This document shows positions 8,721 to 16,962 of a DNA stretch of 64,000 nucleotides, in pieces. Origin of the DNA: Casp-actino8 sp964513215 (lineage in GTDB: Bacteria > Actinomycetota > Acidimicrobiia > Acidimicrobiales > Ilumatobacteraceae). The translations under genes and the position numbers were made by a program. The notes under the pieces are model-generated. The model made no database searches. It was given only the letters and a program-made list of their open reading frames with translations, and was not told where the DNA came from. The number at the start of each line of letters is the position of its first letter. The stretch's first letter is position 1. The DNA lies in NCBI GenBank assembly GCA_964513215.1, contig CAZELU010000005.1, forward strand, positions 14,881 to 78,880. Reading direction: 5' to 3'.

Positions 8721-9379
8721 ATCATTCGTTCACCGTCAACCGGCCGATCGCCGAGACCTGGACGGTCCTCACCAACCTCGAGCGCCTCGCTCCGTGCCTG
8801 CCCGGCGCCGAACTCCAGGAAGTTCACGGCGACGTGTACAAGGGCGTCGTGAAGATCAAGGTCGGCCCCATCACCGCTCAGTTCAAGGGCGAGGCCCAGT
8901 TCGCCGAGCAGGATGCCGCGGGCTACAAAGCCGTCCTCAAGGCCAGCGGCCGTGACACCGGCGGCAAGGGCAACGCGTCGGCCACCATCACAGCCACGCT
9001 CACTGAAATCTCCCCCACCGCAACCACCTGCAACGTGGTGACCGACCTGTCGATCACTGGCAAGGTGGCGCAGTTCGGACGCGGCGCCCTCGCCGACGTG
9101 AGCGACAAGTTGCTCGGTCAGTTCTCCGACAATCTCAACGCACTCATCGAGCGCGAAGGCACCGGTGCCACAACCGCGCCGGCCGCTCCGGCTCCCACCA
9201 CCGACGCATCGGGCCAGCCGGCCGTGCGCAAGATCGAAGGCCCCGCCGCCGAGCCGTTGAATCTCGGCGATGTGGCCGGCGGAGCGGTGATGAAGCGCTT
9301 CTTGCCGATCGCCGCCGGTGTCGCCGCGGCGTTGCTGTTCTTGCGCGGACTCTTCCGTCGCCGTCGTCGCAAGAGTTGA
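8711..9379 (+). CDS. CoxG-like SRPBCC protein with C-terminal membrane anchor
   Basis: This 222-residue protein opens with a CoxG/SRPBCC fold (about residues 1-145: FTVNRPIAETWTVLTNLERL and CLPGAEL are typical), then an Ala/Pro/Thr linker and a C-terminal hydrophobic helix followed by RRRRRK. CoxG proteins tether aerobic CO dehydrogenase to the cytoplasmic membrane in Afipia carboxidovorans; relatives occur beside many molybdenum hydroxylases. The basic tail indicates a cytoplasm-facing tail anchor. It overlaps the MocA-like gene upstream and the DUF501 gene downstream. The partner enzyme must lie elsewhere in the genome, if it exists. Confidence 0.82.
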   Translation: MDLNHSFTVNRPIAETWTVLTNLERLAPCLPGAELQEVHGDVYKGVVKIKVGPITAQFKGEAQFAEQDAAGYKAVLKASGRDTGGKGNASATITATLTEISPTATTCNVVTDLSITGKVAQFGRGALADVSDKLLGQFSDNLNALIEREGTGATTAPAAPAPTTDASGQPAVRKIEGPAAEPLNLGDVAGGAVMKRFLPIAAGVAAALLFLRGLFRRRRRKS

Positions 9380-9855
9380 GCCCAGCCAGTCGCGACCCCG
9401 AGTCGGACATCGTCCTCGTCGAGGAACTACTGGGTCGTCCGCCCAGTGGCCGTTTCGAGGTGGTCGTCCGCGACGCCGATGGTGTTCCAGTCGTGATCCG
9501 TAACCATCCGTTGCTCGACGACGGAACGCCGATGCCCACGCTCTACTGGCTGTGCGGGCGCCATGAGGTCGTGGCCGTGAGTCGTCTCGAAGCTGAGGGC
9601 GGCGTCGATCGAGCCGAAGCCGAGGTCGATGCCGACGAGTTGGCGGCGGCCCACGCGCGCTACGGCGCCGAGCGCGACGCACTGATTCCGTCCGATCACA
9701 CCGGTCCGCGCCCGAGCGGTGGCGTGAGCGGAACACGAACCGGTGTGAAGTGCTTGCACGGTCATTACGCCTACTTTCTGGCCGGTGGCGACGATCCGGT
9801 GGGTCGCTGGGTCGACGCCCGGCTGCGATCGACCGAACGAGGAAGCGTCACATGA
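9376..9855 (+). CDS. DUF501-like conserved protein
   Basis: The 159-residue protein matches what I recall of DUF501, small actinobacterial proteins often encoded directly before ppx/gppA. Typical stretches are VIRNHPLLDDGTPMPTLYWL near the middle and CLHGHYAYFLAGGDDPVG near the end; Cys and His residues in the latter could bind metal. Start TTG 9376 overlaps the coxG-like stop, and the stop overlaps the ppx start (ATGA), so it is translationally coupled on both sides. Its function is unknown; the constant neighbour Ppx/GppA hints at phosphate or alarmone metabolism. Confidence 0.75.
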   Translation: MSPASRDPESDIVLVEELLGRPPSGRFEVVVRDADGVPVVIRNHPLLDDGTPMPTLYWLCGRHEVVAVSRLEAEGGVDRAEAEVDADELAAAHARYGAERDALIPSDHTGPRPSGGVSGTRTGVKCLHGHYAYFLAGGDDPVGRWVDARLRSTERGSVT

Positions 9856-10787
9856 GTTCGGGGCGAGTGGCGTCGATCGACATCGGCACCAACTCCACCA
9901 ACCTTCTCGTGTGCGACCGCGACGGCAGCACGGTGCGTCGCATCGTGACCGTCACCCGACTCGGCGCCGGTGTCGATCGCACCAAGCGTCTCGACGACGA
10001 TGCTGTGACCCGCACCCTCACGTGCTTGCGTGAATACCGAAGCATCCTCGACGAACTCGCAGTCGATCGCCTGCGCGTCACAGCCACCAGCGCTACTCGC
10101 GACGCCTCGAACGGCCGGGCCTTTCTCGAGGCCGTGGAGATCGCGATGTCGTCAGCACCCGAATTGCTGAGCGGAAACGACGAGGCCCGCTTGTCGCATC
10201 GCGGTGCGGTCACCGGATTGTCGGTACCGCCCGGTTTCCATCTGGTCATCGACATCGGCGGCGGATCAACCGAACTGATCCTGGGTGAATTGGTGGGCGG
10301 CCGACCCACCGTGGTGGCGGCCCGCAGTATCGACGTGGGTGCGGTGCGGCTCACCGAACGCCACTTCACCTGCGACCCGCCCCGGCCGGAAGAACTCACC
10401 AACGCCATCGGCGATACCTACGACTTGGTCGATGACGTGATCCGTGAGATTCCCGACGTGGTTCGGGCGACTCACTTCATCGGAACGGCCGGCACCATCG
10501 TCACCACGGCCGCTGTGGAGATGGGCCAGCGAACGTTCGACCCGGCCACATTGCACGGATTCGACCTCGAGCGAGCCGCCGTGGAGGACGTGTTCCGTAC
10601 TCTCGCGACCGAGCCATTCGCCGACCGTGTCCACAATCCGGGCTTGCCCCGCGACCGGGCCGACGTGATCGTCGGGGGTCTGTGCGTGCTCGTGGCGTTG
10701 ATGCGTCGATTCGATGCGCCCGCAATCACCGTGTCTGCGCACAACCTCATGGACGGCGTGTGTGCTGAACTGCTGGGTGAACCATGA
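9852..10787 (+). CDS. ppx: Ppx/GppA exopolyphosphatase family phosphatase
   Basis: The 311-residue product has the ASKHA-fold ATP/phosphate loops: IDIGTNSTNLLV at residues 8-19, DIGGGSTELI near residue 137 and FIGTAGTI near 210. Ppx/GppA enzymes release phosphate from polyphosphate or from guanosine pentaphosphate. At about 310 residues it is the short actinobacterial type that lacks the C-terminal HD-like domain, and such forms often prefer short-chain polyphosphate. It overlaps its upstream gene by ATGA and the following acetyltransferase by ATGA. Which substrate it prefers cannot be read from sequence. Confidence 0.87.
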   Translation: MSSGRVASIDIGTNSTNLLVCDRDGSTVRRIVTVTRLGAGVDRTKRLDDDAVTRTLTCLREYRSILDELAVDRLRVTATSATRDASNGRAFLEAVEIAMSSAPELLSGNDEARLSHRGAVTGLSVPPGFHLVIDIGGGSTELILGELVGGRPTVVAARSIDVGAVRLTERHFTCDPPRPEELTNAIGDTYDLVDDVIREIPDVVRATHFIGTAGTIVTTAAVEMGQRTFDPATLHGFDLERAAVEDVFRTLATEPFADRVHNPGLPRDRADVIVGGLCVLVALMRRFDAPAITVSAHNLMDGVCAELLGEP

Positions 10788-11434
10788 CCCGCACGTCCCG
10801 TCACACCGATCATCCGGCCCGCACCACGGGTTCGCTACGCCTCTACGGGCGTCGTGTGATGCTGCGTCCGCTCGTGGCCCCCGACTTTCCGGCCTGGTCG
10901 GAAGTTCGCCGCCGCAATCACGATTGGCTCACCGTGTGGGAACCACAGCGCATTCCGTACGCGCCCGATCCGAGCACCGATCGCGATGCTTTCACGTCAC
11001 GCTGCAACCTGCAGGAACGCGATCGTCAGACCGGAGTCAGTTATGCATTCGGTCTCTTCGTCGACAATGCCTTCGCCGGACAGGTGAATCTCAACAACGT
11101 CGTGCGCGGCGCACTGCAGAGCGGAACCATCGGGTACTGGATCGACCAAGCGCGCGCGGGCCACAGTTACGTCGCCGAGGCGGTGGCGGTGGTGCTGCGC
11201 TACGCGTTCGAGGAGCTCGACCTGCATCGCGTCGAGATCTGCATCGTGCCGCGCAATCACAACAGCCACCGCGTGATGGAGAAACTCGACATCCGCAACG
11301 AAGGCACCGCGCTGCGCTTCCTCGAGATCAACGGTGTGTGGGAAGACCACGTGCGTTACGGCATCACTGCCGAAGAATGGGCCGAACGACGCGACGAGTT
11401 CGCGCACGCGTGGCTCACCAACACGGCGAGTTGA
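10784..11434 (+). CDS. GNAT acetyltransferase, RimJ/RimL type
   Basis: The 216-residue protein has the RimJ/RimL GNAT pattern: VMLRPLVAPDFPAW at the start of the domain, GYWIDQARAGHSYVAEAVAVVLRYAF around residues 126-150 (acetyl-CoA loop and helix) and HRVEICIVPRNHNSHRVMEKL, where asparagine and the following helix are typical. Members acetylate protein N-termini such as ribosomal S5 or S18, or antibiotics. The ATGA overlap with ppx makes it the last gene of the five-gene run that starts at 8151. The target protein is not known. Confidence 0.85.
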   Translation: MTRTSRHTDHPARTTGSLRLYGRRVMLRPLVAPDFPAWSEVRRRNHDWLTVWEPQRIPYAPDPSTDRDAFTSRCNLQERDRQTGVSYAFGLFVDNAFAGQVNLNNVVRGALQSGTIGYWIDQARAGHSYVAEAVAVVLRYAFEELDLHRVEICIVPRNHNSHRVMEKLDIRNEGTALRFLEINGVWEDHVRYGITAEEWAERRDEFAHAWLTNTAS

Positions 11435-11454
11435 ACGTCGGGCTGGGCTGAACG

Positions 11455-11775
11455 TCAGGCCGTATCGGCGAGTCGACGCCAGGCCGCGTTCTTCTGCCGC
11501 CTGACCACCGTGCGCCGTTTCCAGTCCTTGCGCTTCCAGTGGCGCAGACGTCGTGACGAGTCGAGCTTCTTGATTGCTCGATCGGCGTCGTGGTGATGCG
11601 CCGGCTTCCACTCGGCACCCGGGTCGATCACGTCGTCGGGTTCGACTCCGTGCGACACCAACGCGGCCAACTCGTGCAGCTCGCCTTTCACGCGATGACG
11701 CTCGTTGTGCGCGTGGGCCCGCAATTCGGCCCGGGGTAGCGGTACCGCCTCGTCCGAACGATGGCGCTTGCTCAT
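11455..11775 (-). CDS. small basic conserved protein, unknown
   Basis: The product is 106 residues, highly charged and rich in Arg, His and Lys, for example SKRHRSDEAV at the N-terminus and LRHWKRKDWKRRTVVRRQKN near the end. No hydrophobic segment is present, so it is cytoplasmic and may bind nucleic acid. ATG 11775 was chosen because GGGGGA lies a few bases upstream; the frame stays open for 25 more codons but has no comparable start. I do not recognise the family. It is convergent with the acetyltransferase gene. Confidence 0.6.
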   Translation of the reverse strand: MSKRHRSDEAVPLPRAELRAHAHNERHRVKGELHELAALVSHGVEPDDVIDPGAEWKPAHHHDADRAIKKLDSSRRLRHWKRKDWKRRTVVRRQKNAAWRRLADTA

Positions 11776-11880
11776 CGGTCCCCCTTTCACAGGTTCCGTT
11801 GAACTCCCTTGGCCGAACCGTACTCCTCCGGCCGAAGATTTCAAGGGCAACCCTGTCGGTGGGGTTAGTGCGGTACTCCG

Positions 11881-12648
11881 TTACTTCTTGCTGGAGATTT
11901 GTGCCTGCAGAGCGGCGATGCGCTCAGCGAACCAGGGCTGGCGGGTGCTCCAGAGTTGCGGTGTGAGTTCGCGGGCCACCGCGTCGTCATGAACCGACAC
12001 ATCGGCCATGGCCTTGATGGTCTTCTTCGTCTCGATCACCAGCTCACGGGGCGCCGCGGCGGCCCGCGCCGCCATGGCGTGTGCGACGGACTGCAACTGA
12101 TCGTCCTCCACGCAACGGTGCACGATGCCGAGGCGCTCGGCCTCGGTGCCGTCGACCACTTCACCGAAGATCACCGTGGCCATCGCAGTCTGCGGTCCGG
12201 CGATGCGACGCAGCATCCACGTGTGTCCACCTCCGGGATGGATACCGATCTGCAGAAATCGCGTGTCGAACTTGGCTCGCCGCGCCGCCACCCGAACGTC
12301 GCAGCCCAGGGCCAGATTCATGCCCGCACCCACGGCCGCCCCGTTCACAGCCGCGATCGTGGGCAATTCGCTGCGGGCGATGCGCAAGAAGCCCTCGTAG
12401 ATGTTGCCCAAGCTCTCGGCCGAGCTCTGCTGGAGGTTGCCCAGGTTCGCCCCGGCGCAAAAGGCCGGCGCCGCGCCGGTGACCACGATGGCCCCGATGC
12501 CCGGGTCGGACTCGATGCGATCCATGGCGGCGGTGATCTGCTCGACCATCGGAGCCGTGAGCGTGTTGCGCTCGCCGGGATTGTTGAGCGTGATGGTGGC
12601 CACGCCGTCGGCGATGTCGAGGAGTACGAGTGCGTCGTTGTTCGTCAC
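11881..12648 (-). CDS. enoyl-CoA hydratase/isomerase (crotonase) family protein
   Basis: The 255-residue protein has the crotonase core (ITLNNPGERNTL, FCAGANL oxyanion hole, AAVNGAAVGAGMNLALGCDVR). The two glutamates of true hydratases are not there: the first position is Asn in GAGMNLA and the second is Phe in TRFLQIG. It is therefore probably a different crotonase activity (isomerase, hydrolase, decarboxylase or a ring enzyme) rather than a classical beta-oxidation hydratase. GTG 12648 is chosen because upstream sequence belongs to the divergent promoter region. It faces away from the hypothetical gene at 12683. Confidence 0.82.
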   Translation of the reverse strand: MTNNDALVLLDIADGVATITLNNPGERNTLTAPMVEQITAAMDRIESDPGIGAIVVTGAAPAFCAGANLGNLQQSSAESLGNIYEGFLRIARSELPTIAAVNGAAVGAGMNLALGCDVRVAARRAKFDTRFLQIGIHPGGGHTWMLRRIAGPQTAMATVIFGEVVDGTEAERLGIVHRCVEDDQLQSVAHAMAARAAAAPRELVIETKKTIKAMADVSVHDDAVARELTPQLWSTRQPWFAERIAALQAQISSKK

Positions 12649-12670
12649 GAGGTCAGTCTCGCACGAGCGA

Positions 12671-12676
12671 TAGGTT
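12671..12676 (+). promoter_or_regulatory. -10 box for the 12683 gene
   Basis: TAGGTT ends 6 bases before GTG 12683, consistent with a leaderless mRNA. Confidence 0.6.
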
Positions 12677-12682
12677 CGAGCC

Positions 12683-13321
12683 GTGCTCGACCACGTGTTC
12701 ACCGACGTCATCAGCGCGTTGCGCGATGCGTTCGAGCGCGCATTCCTCGAGCGCCAGGCCTTCGAAGAGCACTTCCAGGTCGACGTCTTGTTGGGGGATC
12801 TGTCGTGGGAAACGAGTTACGGCCTTCCGGGTGAGGGACTCCCACCCCGCGTGCTCGCTCACATCACCTTCGACTGGCCGTCGTGGAGCCAGACCGCGTA
12901 CCGCCGTTGGTACGTCGAAGATTCGTCCGACGAGAGACCGGCGATCGAGATGGAAATCGTTCTGCGTATCCAACGCATCAGTGCGCAGCCCGACGTCGCG
13001 CTGGTGCGCGAGTTGCTCCCAGCCACGAGTCCTCTCATCGGCGACGGCCGACTCGAGCGCGCGGGCATCACCGTCGAATCGGCGTACGACAGCGAGTCGT
13101 TCGACGTCTCGAGTTCGTCGCCCGGATCCCTTGAATGCGAGTACGCGGTCGAATGCACCTATGAGGGCTTGTACGAACTCTCCGACCAGTCGCTGGCCGA
13201 CGGATCGAGCACGACTCTCGACGATCACTTCGGGGCTCTCGGTGGTTGGATCGCGGCGATGCTCGTGAAACTCGGGGACGTGAAGTACTCGTTCCTGCCC
13301 GCCGAGAACGAAGGAGCCTGA
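12683..13321 (+). CDS. conserved hypothetical acidic protein
   Basis: This 212-residue protein is acidic and lacks membrane segments or a signal peptide. It has no motif I can name. The middle (WPSWSQTAYRRWYVED) is aromatic-rich and the C-terminal half contains a serine/aspartate-rich loop. The GTG start is supported by the TAGGTT box. The gene ends 6 bases before the next ATG and is probably co-transcribed with the crotonase at 13328, so a role linked to acyl-CoA metabolism is possible but not shown. Confidence 0.65.
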   Translation: MLDHVFTDVISALRDAFERAFLERQAFEEHFQVDVLLGDLSWETSYGLPGEGLPPRVLAHITFDWPSWSQTAYRRWYVEDSSDERPAIEMEIVLRIQRISAQPDVALVRELLPATSPLIGDGRLERAGITVESAYDSESFDVSSSSPGSLECEYAVECTYEGLYELSDQSLADGSSTTLDDHFGALGGWIAAMLVKLGDVKYSFLPAENEGA

Positions 13322-13327
13322 ATCACC

Positions 13328-14122
13328 ATGACCACATCACCGTCAGACGTCGTGTTGTTCGACGTGAGCGAGCGCATCGCCACCGTCACCCTCAATCGAC
13401 CAGATGCGCGCAACGCGCTGTCGAGCGAAGTGCTCCGCGAACTTCCGCGCCGTCTTCGTGAGGCCAACGATCGCGACGACGTCGACGTGATCGTTCTCAC
13501 CGGAACCGATCCCGCTTTCTGCGCCGGACTCGACCTGAAGGAGTTGGGCTCGACGGGCGGCAACCTCGGCTCCGGATCGGGCGCCGACGGACGCCCCAAC
13601 TCCGACGGAGTGCGCGGGCCGTTCCCGATGGTCGACAAGCCACTGATCGGTGCCGTGAACGGCGTGGCCATCACGGGCGGTTTCGAACTCGCGCTCAACT
13701 GCGACTTTCTCATCGCGTCCGAACAGGCGAAGTTCGGTGACACGCATTCCCGCGTCGGAGTGATGCCGGGTTGGGGACTCACTGTTCTTCTCCCGCAAGC
13801 CATCGGACTTCGTCGCGCGCGTGAGATGAGTTTCACCGGCAACTTCATGTCGGCTGACGAGGCGCTCGCTTTCGGACTCGTCAATCACGTCGTGCCGCAC
13901 TCCGAGTTGATTCCGTTCACACGTCGAATCGCGCGCGACATCATCGGCAACGACCAGCCCGGCGTTCGCCAGATTCGTCGGACCTACCGCGACATCCACG
14001 CCGCAACCGACGGATGGACGATCGAAGCACGCGATGGAGCCGACTGGCGACGCACCAGTTTTTCTCCCGAAAAAGTGGCCGAACGCAGGGCGAAGATCCA
14101 GGAGCGTGGCCGAAACCAGTAG
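13328..14122 (+). CDS. enoyl-CoA hydratase family protein
   Basis: The 264-residue crotonase-fold protein has VTLNRPDARNAL, the oxyanion-hole AFCAGLDLKEL and GVAITGGFELALNCD, so the first catalytic glutamate (in GGFELA) is kept. At the second catalytic position the sequence reads THSRVGVMP, with His in place of Glu. One-glutamate enzymes in this family include isomerases and some hydratases. An insertion rich in Gly/Ser (GGNLGSGSGADG) follows the oxyanion loop. It probably acts on an acyl-CoA in the cytoplasm and follows the hypothetical gene in an operon. Confidence 0.85.
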   Translation: MTTSPSDVVLFDVSERIATVTLNRPDARNALSSEVLRELPRRLREANDRDDVDVIVLTGTDPAFCAGLDLKELGSTGGNLGSGSGADGRPNSDGVRGPFPMVDKPLIGAVNGVAITGGFELALNCDFLIASEQAKFGDTHSRVGVMPGWGLTVLLPQAIGLRRAREMSFTGNFMSADEALAFGLVNHVVPHSELIPFTRRIARDIIGNDQPGVRQIRRTYRDIHAATDGWTIEARDGADWRRTSFSPEKVAERRAKIQERGRNQ

Positions 14123-14200
14123 TTCGGCCAGGTGTAAGGTTGACGCAACCAACCACGTCCGGCACCCCGGTCGGACGTCCAAGGGGAGGAATCCAAACAC

Positions 14201-15259
14201 ATGCTCAAGAAATCACGCTTGCTGCTCGCGCCGCTCGCTGCTCTGAGCCTCTTCGCCGTTGCCTGTGGTGGCGACGACGAAGGCGGTTCGTCGGCAACTG
14301 AAGCGCCCGCGGGCTCAGAAGCTCCGGCCGAAGGCGGCTGTGACCTCGTCGGCGGCATCGCCTTCGACACTGGCGGTCGCGGCGACGGAACGTTCAACGA
14401 CTCGGCCGCCGCTGGCGGCGAGCGCGCAACTGCCGAACTCGGCATCGAAGTGAAGGAACTCGAGGCGACTGTCGACGAGGACCGCAAGGCCAACCTCGAA
14501 CTCCTCGCCGGTGACGGCGCTGGCGTGATCGTCGGTGTGGGCTTCATGTTCACCGATCCGATGGGCGAAGTCGCTGCCGCCAACACCGGCGTCACCTTCG
14601 GCATCGTCGACTCGGTCGTCGAAGCACCGAACGTGCGCAGCCTGGTGTTCGCCGAGCAGGAAGGTTCGTTCCTCGTCGGTGCGGCCGCTGCTCTGAAGAG
14701 CGAGTCGGGCATCGTCGGCTTCATCGGTGGCCAGGAGATCGACCTCATCAAGAAGTTCGAGGCCGGTTACGCCGCGGGTGCGCGCTACATCAACCCTGAC
14801 ATCGAAGTGAAGGTCGCGTACCTCGGACCAGCCGGTGACAACTCCGCGTGGGGCAACGTCGCAGGCGCCAAGGAAATCGCCTCGGGCTGGTACGGCGAAG
14901 GCGCCGACATCATCTACACCGCCGCTGGCGGTTCGGGTGCGGGCACCATCGAAGCCGCCGTCGAGGCGGGCAAGTGGGCCATCGGTGTCGACAGCGACCA
15001 GTACCTCACTGCTGCCAACGACGATCAGCGTGCACGCATCCTCACCTCGATGCTGAAGCGCGTCGACGTGGCGGTGTTCGAGACCATGAAGGCTGCTTGC
15101 GAGGGTGACACCTCGGGTGGCATCAAGGTGTTCGATCTGAGCAACGACGGCGTCGGCTACTCCACCTCGGGCGGATACGTCGACGACATCGCTGGCCAGC
15201 TCGACGAGATCAAGGCCAAGATCGTCGCCGGCGAGATCGAGGTGCCGACGGCACCCTGA
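14201..15259 (+). CDS. BMP-family nucleoside-binding lipoprotein
   Basis: The 352-residue substrate-binding protein has a lipoprotein signal (LLAPLAALSLFAVAC) and a BmpA/PnrA-type domain: IAFDTGGRGDGTFNDSAAAG at the start, a central GFIGGQEIDLIKKFEAGYAAGA and the AAGGSGAGTIEAA and VDSDQY segments that line the ligand cleft. In PnrA of Treponema and BmpA-family proteins this fold binds purine and other nucleosides. It has a strong Shine-Dalgarno sequence (GGGGAGGA) and is followed by a terminator, then an ABC ATPase and two permeases, which make a complete importer. High expression relative to the membrane genes would fit the intervening terminator. Confidence 0.9.
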   Translation: MLKKSRLLLAPLAALSLFAVACGGDDEGGSSATEAPAGSEAPAEGGCDLVGGIAFDTGGRGDGTFNDSAAAGGERATAELGIEVKELEATVDEDRKANLELLAGDGAGVIVGVGFMFTDPMGEVAAANTGVTFGIVDSVVEAPNVRSLVFAEQEGSFLVGAAAALKSESGIVGFIGGQEIDLIKKFEAGYAAGARYINPDIEVKVAYLGPAGDNSAWGNVAGAKEIASGWYGEGADIIYTAAGGSGAGTIEAAVEAGKWAIGVDSDQYLTAANDDQRARILTSMLKRVDVAVFETMKAACEGDTSGGIKVFDLSNDGVGYSTSGGYVDDIAGQLDEIKAKIVAGEIEVPTAP

Positions 15260-15314
15260 TCGTCACTGACGATCACGAGTTCTTCGGACTTCTCACGAAG
15301 AAGTTCGAAACTCC

Positions 15315-15350
15315 AGAGAGCCCGGGTCATCGACCCGGGCTCTCTGCTTT
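15315..15350 (+). terminator. hairpin terminator after the binding-protein gene
   Basis: A perfect 14-base stem (AGAGAGCCCGGGTC with its complement) closes a three-base loop and is followed by GCTTT. It sits between the binding protein and the ATPase, so it may act as a partial terminator giving more binding protein than transporter. Confidence 0.75.
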
Positions 15351-15360
15351 CCGGCTCTGC

Positions 15361-15366
15361 TATAAC
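15361..15366 (+). promoter_or_regulatory. possible -10 box for the ABC importer genes
   Basis: TATAAC lies 48 bases upstream of ATG 15415, just after the terminator. No good -35 match is visible, so this is tentative. Confidence 0.3.
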
Positions 15367-15414
15367 GGATGCGTTCACGGCGCACCGGAACGGTGCGACT
15401 ACTCCGGGGGTGGC

Positions 15415-16962
15415 ATGAACGAGGCGGGAGCACTGGCAGTCGAACTGTCGGGCATCACCAAGCGCTTCCCGGGTGTGGTGGCCAACTACAACGTGTCGCT
15501 GCGGGTGCGACCCGGCACCATCCACGCCGTCGTCGGCGAGAACGGTGCCGGCAAGTCCACTCTCATGAAGACGCTGTACGGCATGCACCAGCCCGACGAA
15601 GGATCGATCGCCGTCAACGGCCGGGGAATCACGTTCAAATCCCCCACCGACGCCATCGCCGCCGGCATCGGGATGGTGCACCAGCACTTCAAGCTGGCCG
15701 ACAACCTGTCGATCCTCGAGAACATCATTCTCGGCAACGAGCCGGTCGGGCGTCGCGGGCGCATCGACTCGGCCGCGGCCAAGACGCGTCTCACCGAACT
15801 CGCGGCGTCGCTGGGCGTGTCGTTCGACGTCGACGACCTGGTCGGAACACTCGGCGTGGGCGAGCGGCAGCGCGTGGAGATCCTGAAGGTGCTCTACCGC
15901 GGGGCGCAGATACTCATTCTCGACGAACCCACCGCGGTGCTCGTGCCACAAGAAGTCGAAGAACTGTTCGCCACGCTCAAGCGACTGGTCGCCGAAGGCC
16001 GCACGGTCATCTTCATCTCGCACAAACTCGACGAAGTGTTGCGCTACTGCGACGAGATCACCGTCATGCGCCAGGGAACCACCGTCGCCACCACGACGCC
16101 CAGTCAGGTCGATCGTCGTGGTCTGGCCGAACTCATGGTGGGTAGCGATCTCCCCGATCCGTCCGGACGTGAAACTCCCATCGGCTCCGAGATCGTTCTT
16201 GCGGTGAGCGATCTCTCGGTTGCCGGCGCGGCCGCCGGAGCCAAACTCGCGCTCGAAGGCATCTCGCTGTCGGTTCACTCCGGCGAGATCGTTGGCATCG
16301 CCGGCGTGGAGGGCAACGGCCAATTCGAGTTGTGCGAGGCGATTCTCGGCCTCATGCCGCTCGTGAGCGGGCGCGTCGAGATTGCCGGTCGCGATCTCAC
16401 CGGTGTCGAGACGCGTGAGCGCATCTCATCGGGTCTCTCGTACATCCCGTTCGACCGTCACCGTGAGGGGTTGCTTCTCGACGCTCCGCTTTGGGAGAAC
16501 ACCATGCTCGGCCGCGAGGACGAGCCGGCGCTCACGAGTGGACCGTTCATCGGTCGGCGCAAGGCCGAAGCCGACGCTCGCGAGATCATTCGACGATTCG
16601 GTGTGCGCACGCCATCCGAGCAGGTTCCGGCCTTCGCACTGTCGGGCGGCAATCAGCAAAAGCTCGTGGTCGGTCGTGAGATGGCCACCAATCCGAAGAT
16701 TCTGTTGGCGGCTCACCCCACCCGTGGTGTCGACGTCGGCGCCCAGGCGGCCATCTGGGAAGAGTTGCGGCACGCGCGCGACCACGGTCTGGGCGTGTTG
16801 TTGATCTCGGCCGACCTCGAAGAGCTCATCGGCTTGTCCGATCGCATCGTGGTGATGTTCGACGGACGCGTCACGGCCGAACTCGACCCGCGCCGAGCGA
16901 CTCCTGAGTTGCTCGGCACCTATATGACCGGCGAAATCCAGGATCGCGAGGCGGCCCGATGA
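15415..16962 (+). CDS. ABC nucleoside importer, dual ATPase subunit
   Basis: The 515-residue protein holds two ABC domains, as in the RbsA/YufO class. Domain 1 has Walker A GENGAGKST, Q-loop VHQHF, a variant signature LGVGERQRVE and Walker B ILILDEP. Domain 2 has degenerate Walker A (GVEGNGQFE) but a normal signature LSGGNQQKL and a Walker B lacking the usual Asp-Glu pair (ILLAAHPTRGVD). This asymmetry is normal for the class. It energises uptake of the ligand bound by the upstream BMP lipoprotein. A GGGGG stretch precedes the ATG, and its stop overlaps the permease start. Confidence 0.9.
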   Translation: MNEAGALAVELSGITKRFPGVVANYNVSLRVRPGTIHAVVGENGAGKSTLMKTLYGMHQPDEGSIAVNGRGITFKSPTDAIAAGIGMVHQHFKLADNLSILENIILGNEPVGRRGRIDSAAAKTRLTELAASLGVSFDVDDLVGTLGVGERQRVEILKVLYRGAQILILDEPTAVLVPQEVEELFATLKRLVAEGRTVIFISHKLDEVLRYCDEITVMRQGTTVATTTPSQVDRRGLAELMVGSDLPDPSGRETPIGSEIVLAVSDLSVAGAAAGAKLALEGISLSVHSGEIVGIAGVEGNGQFELCEAILGLMPLVSGRVEIAGRDLTGVETRERISSGLSYIPFDRHREGLLLDAPLWENTMLGREDEPALTSGPFIGRRKAEADAREIIRRFGVRTPSEQVPAFALSGGNQQKLVVGREMATNPKILLAAHPTRGVDVGAQAAIWEELRHARDHGLGVLLISADLEELIGLSDRIVVMFDGRVTAELDPRRATPELLGTYMTGEIQDREAAR

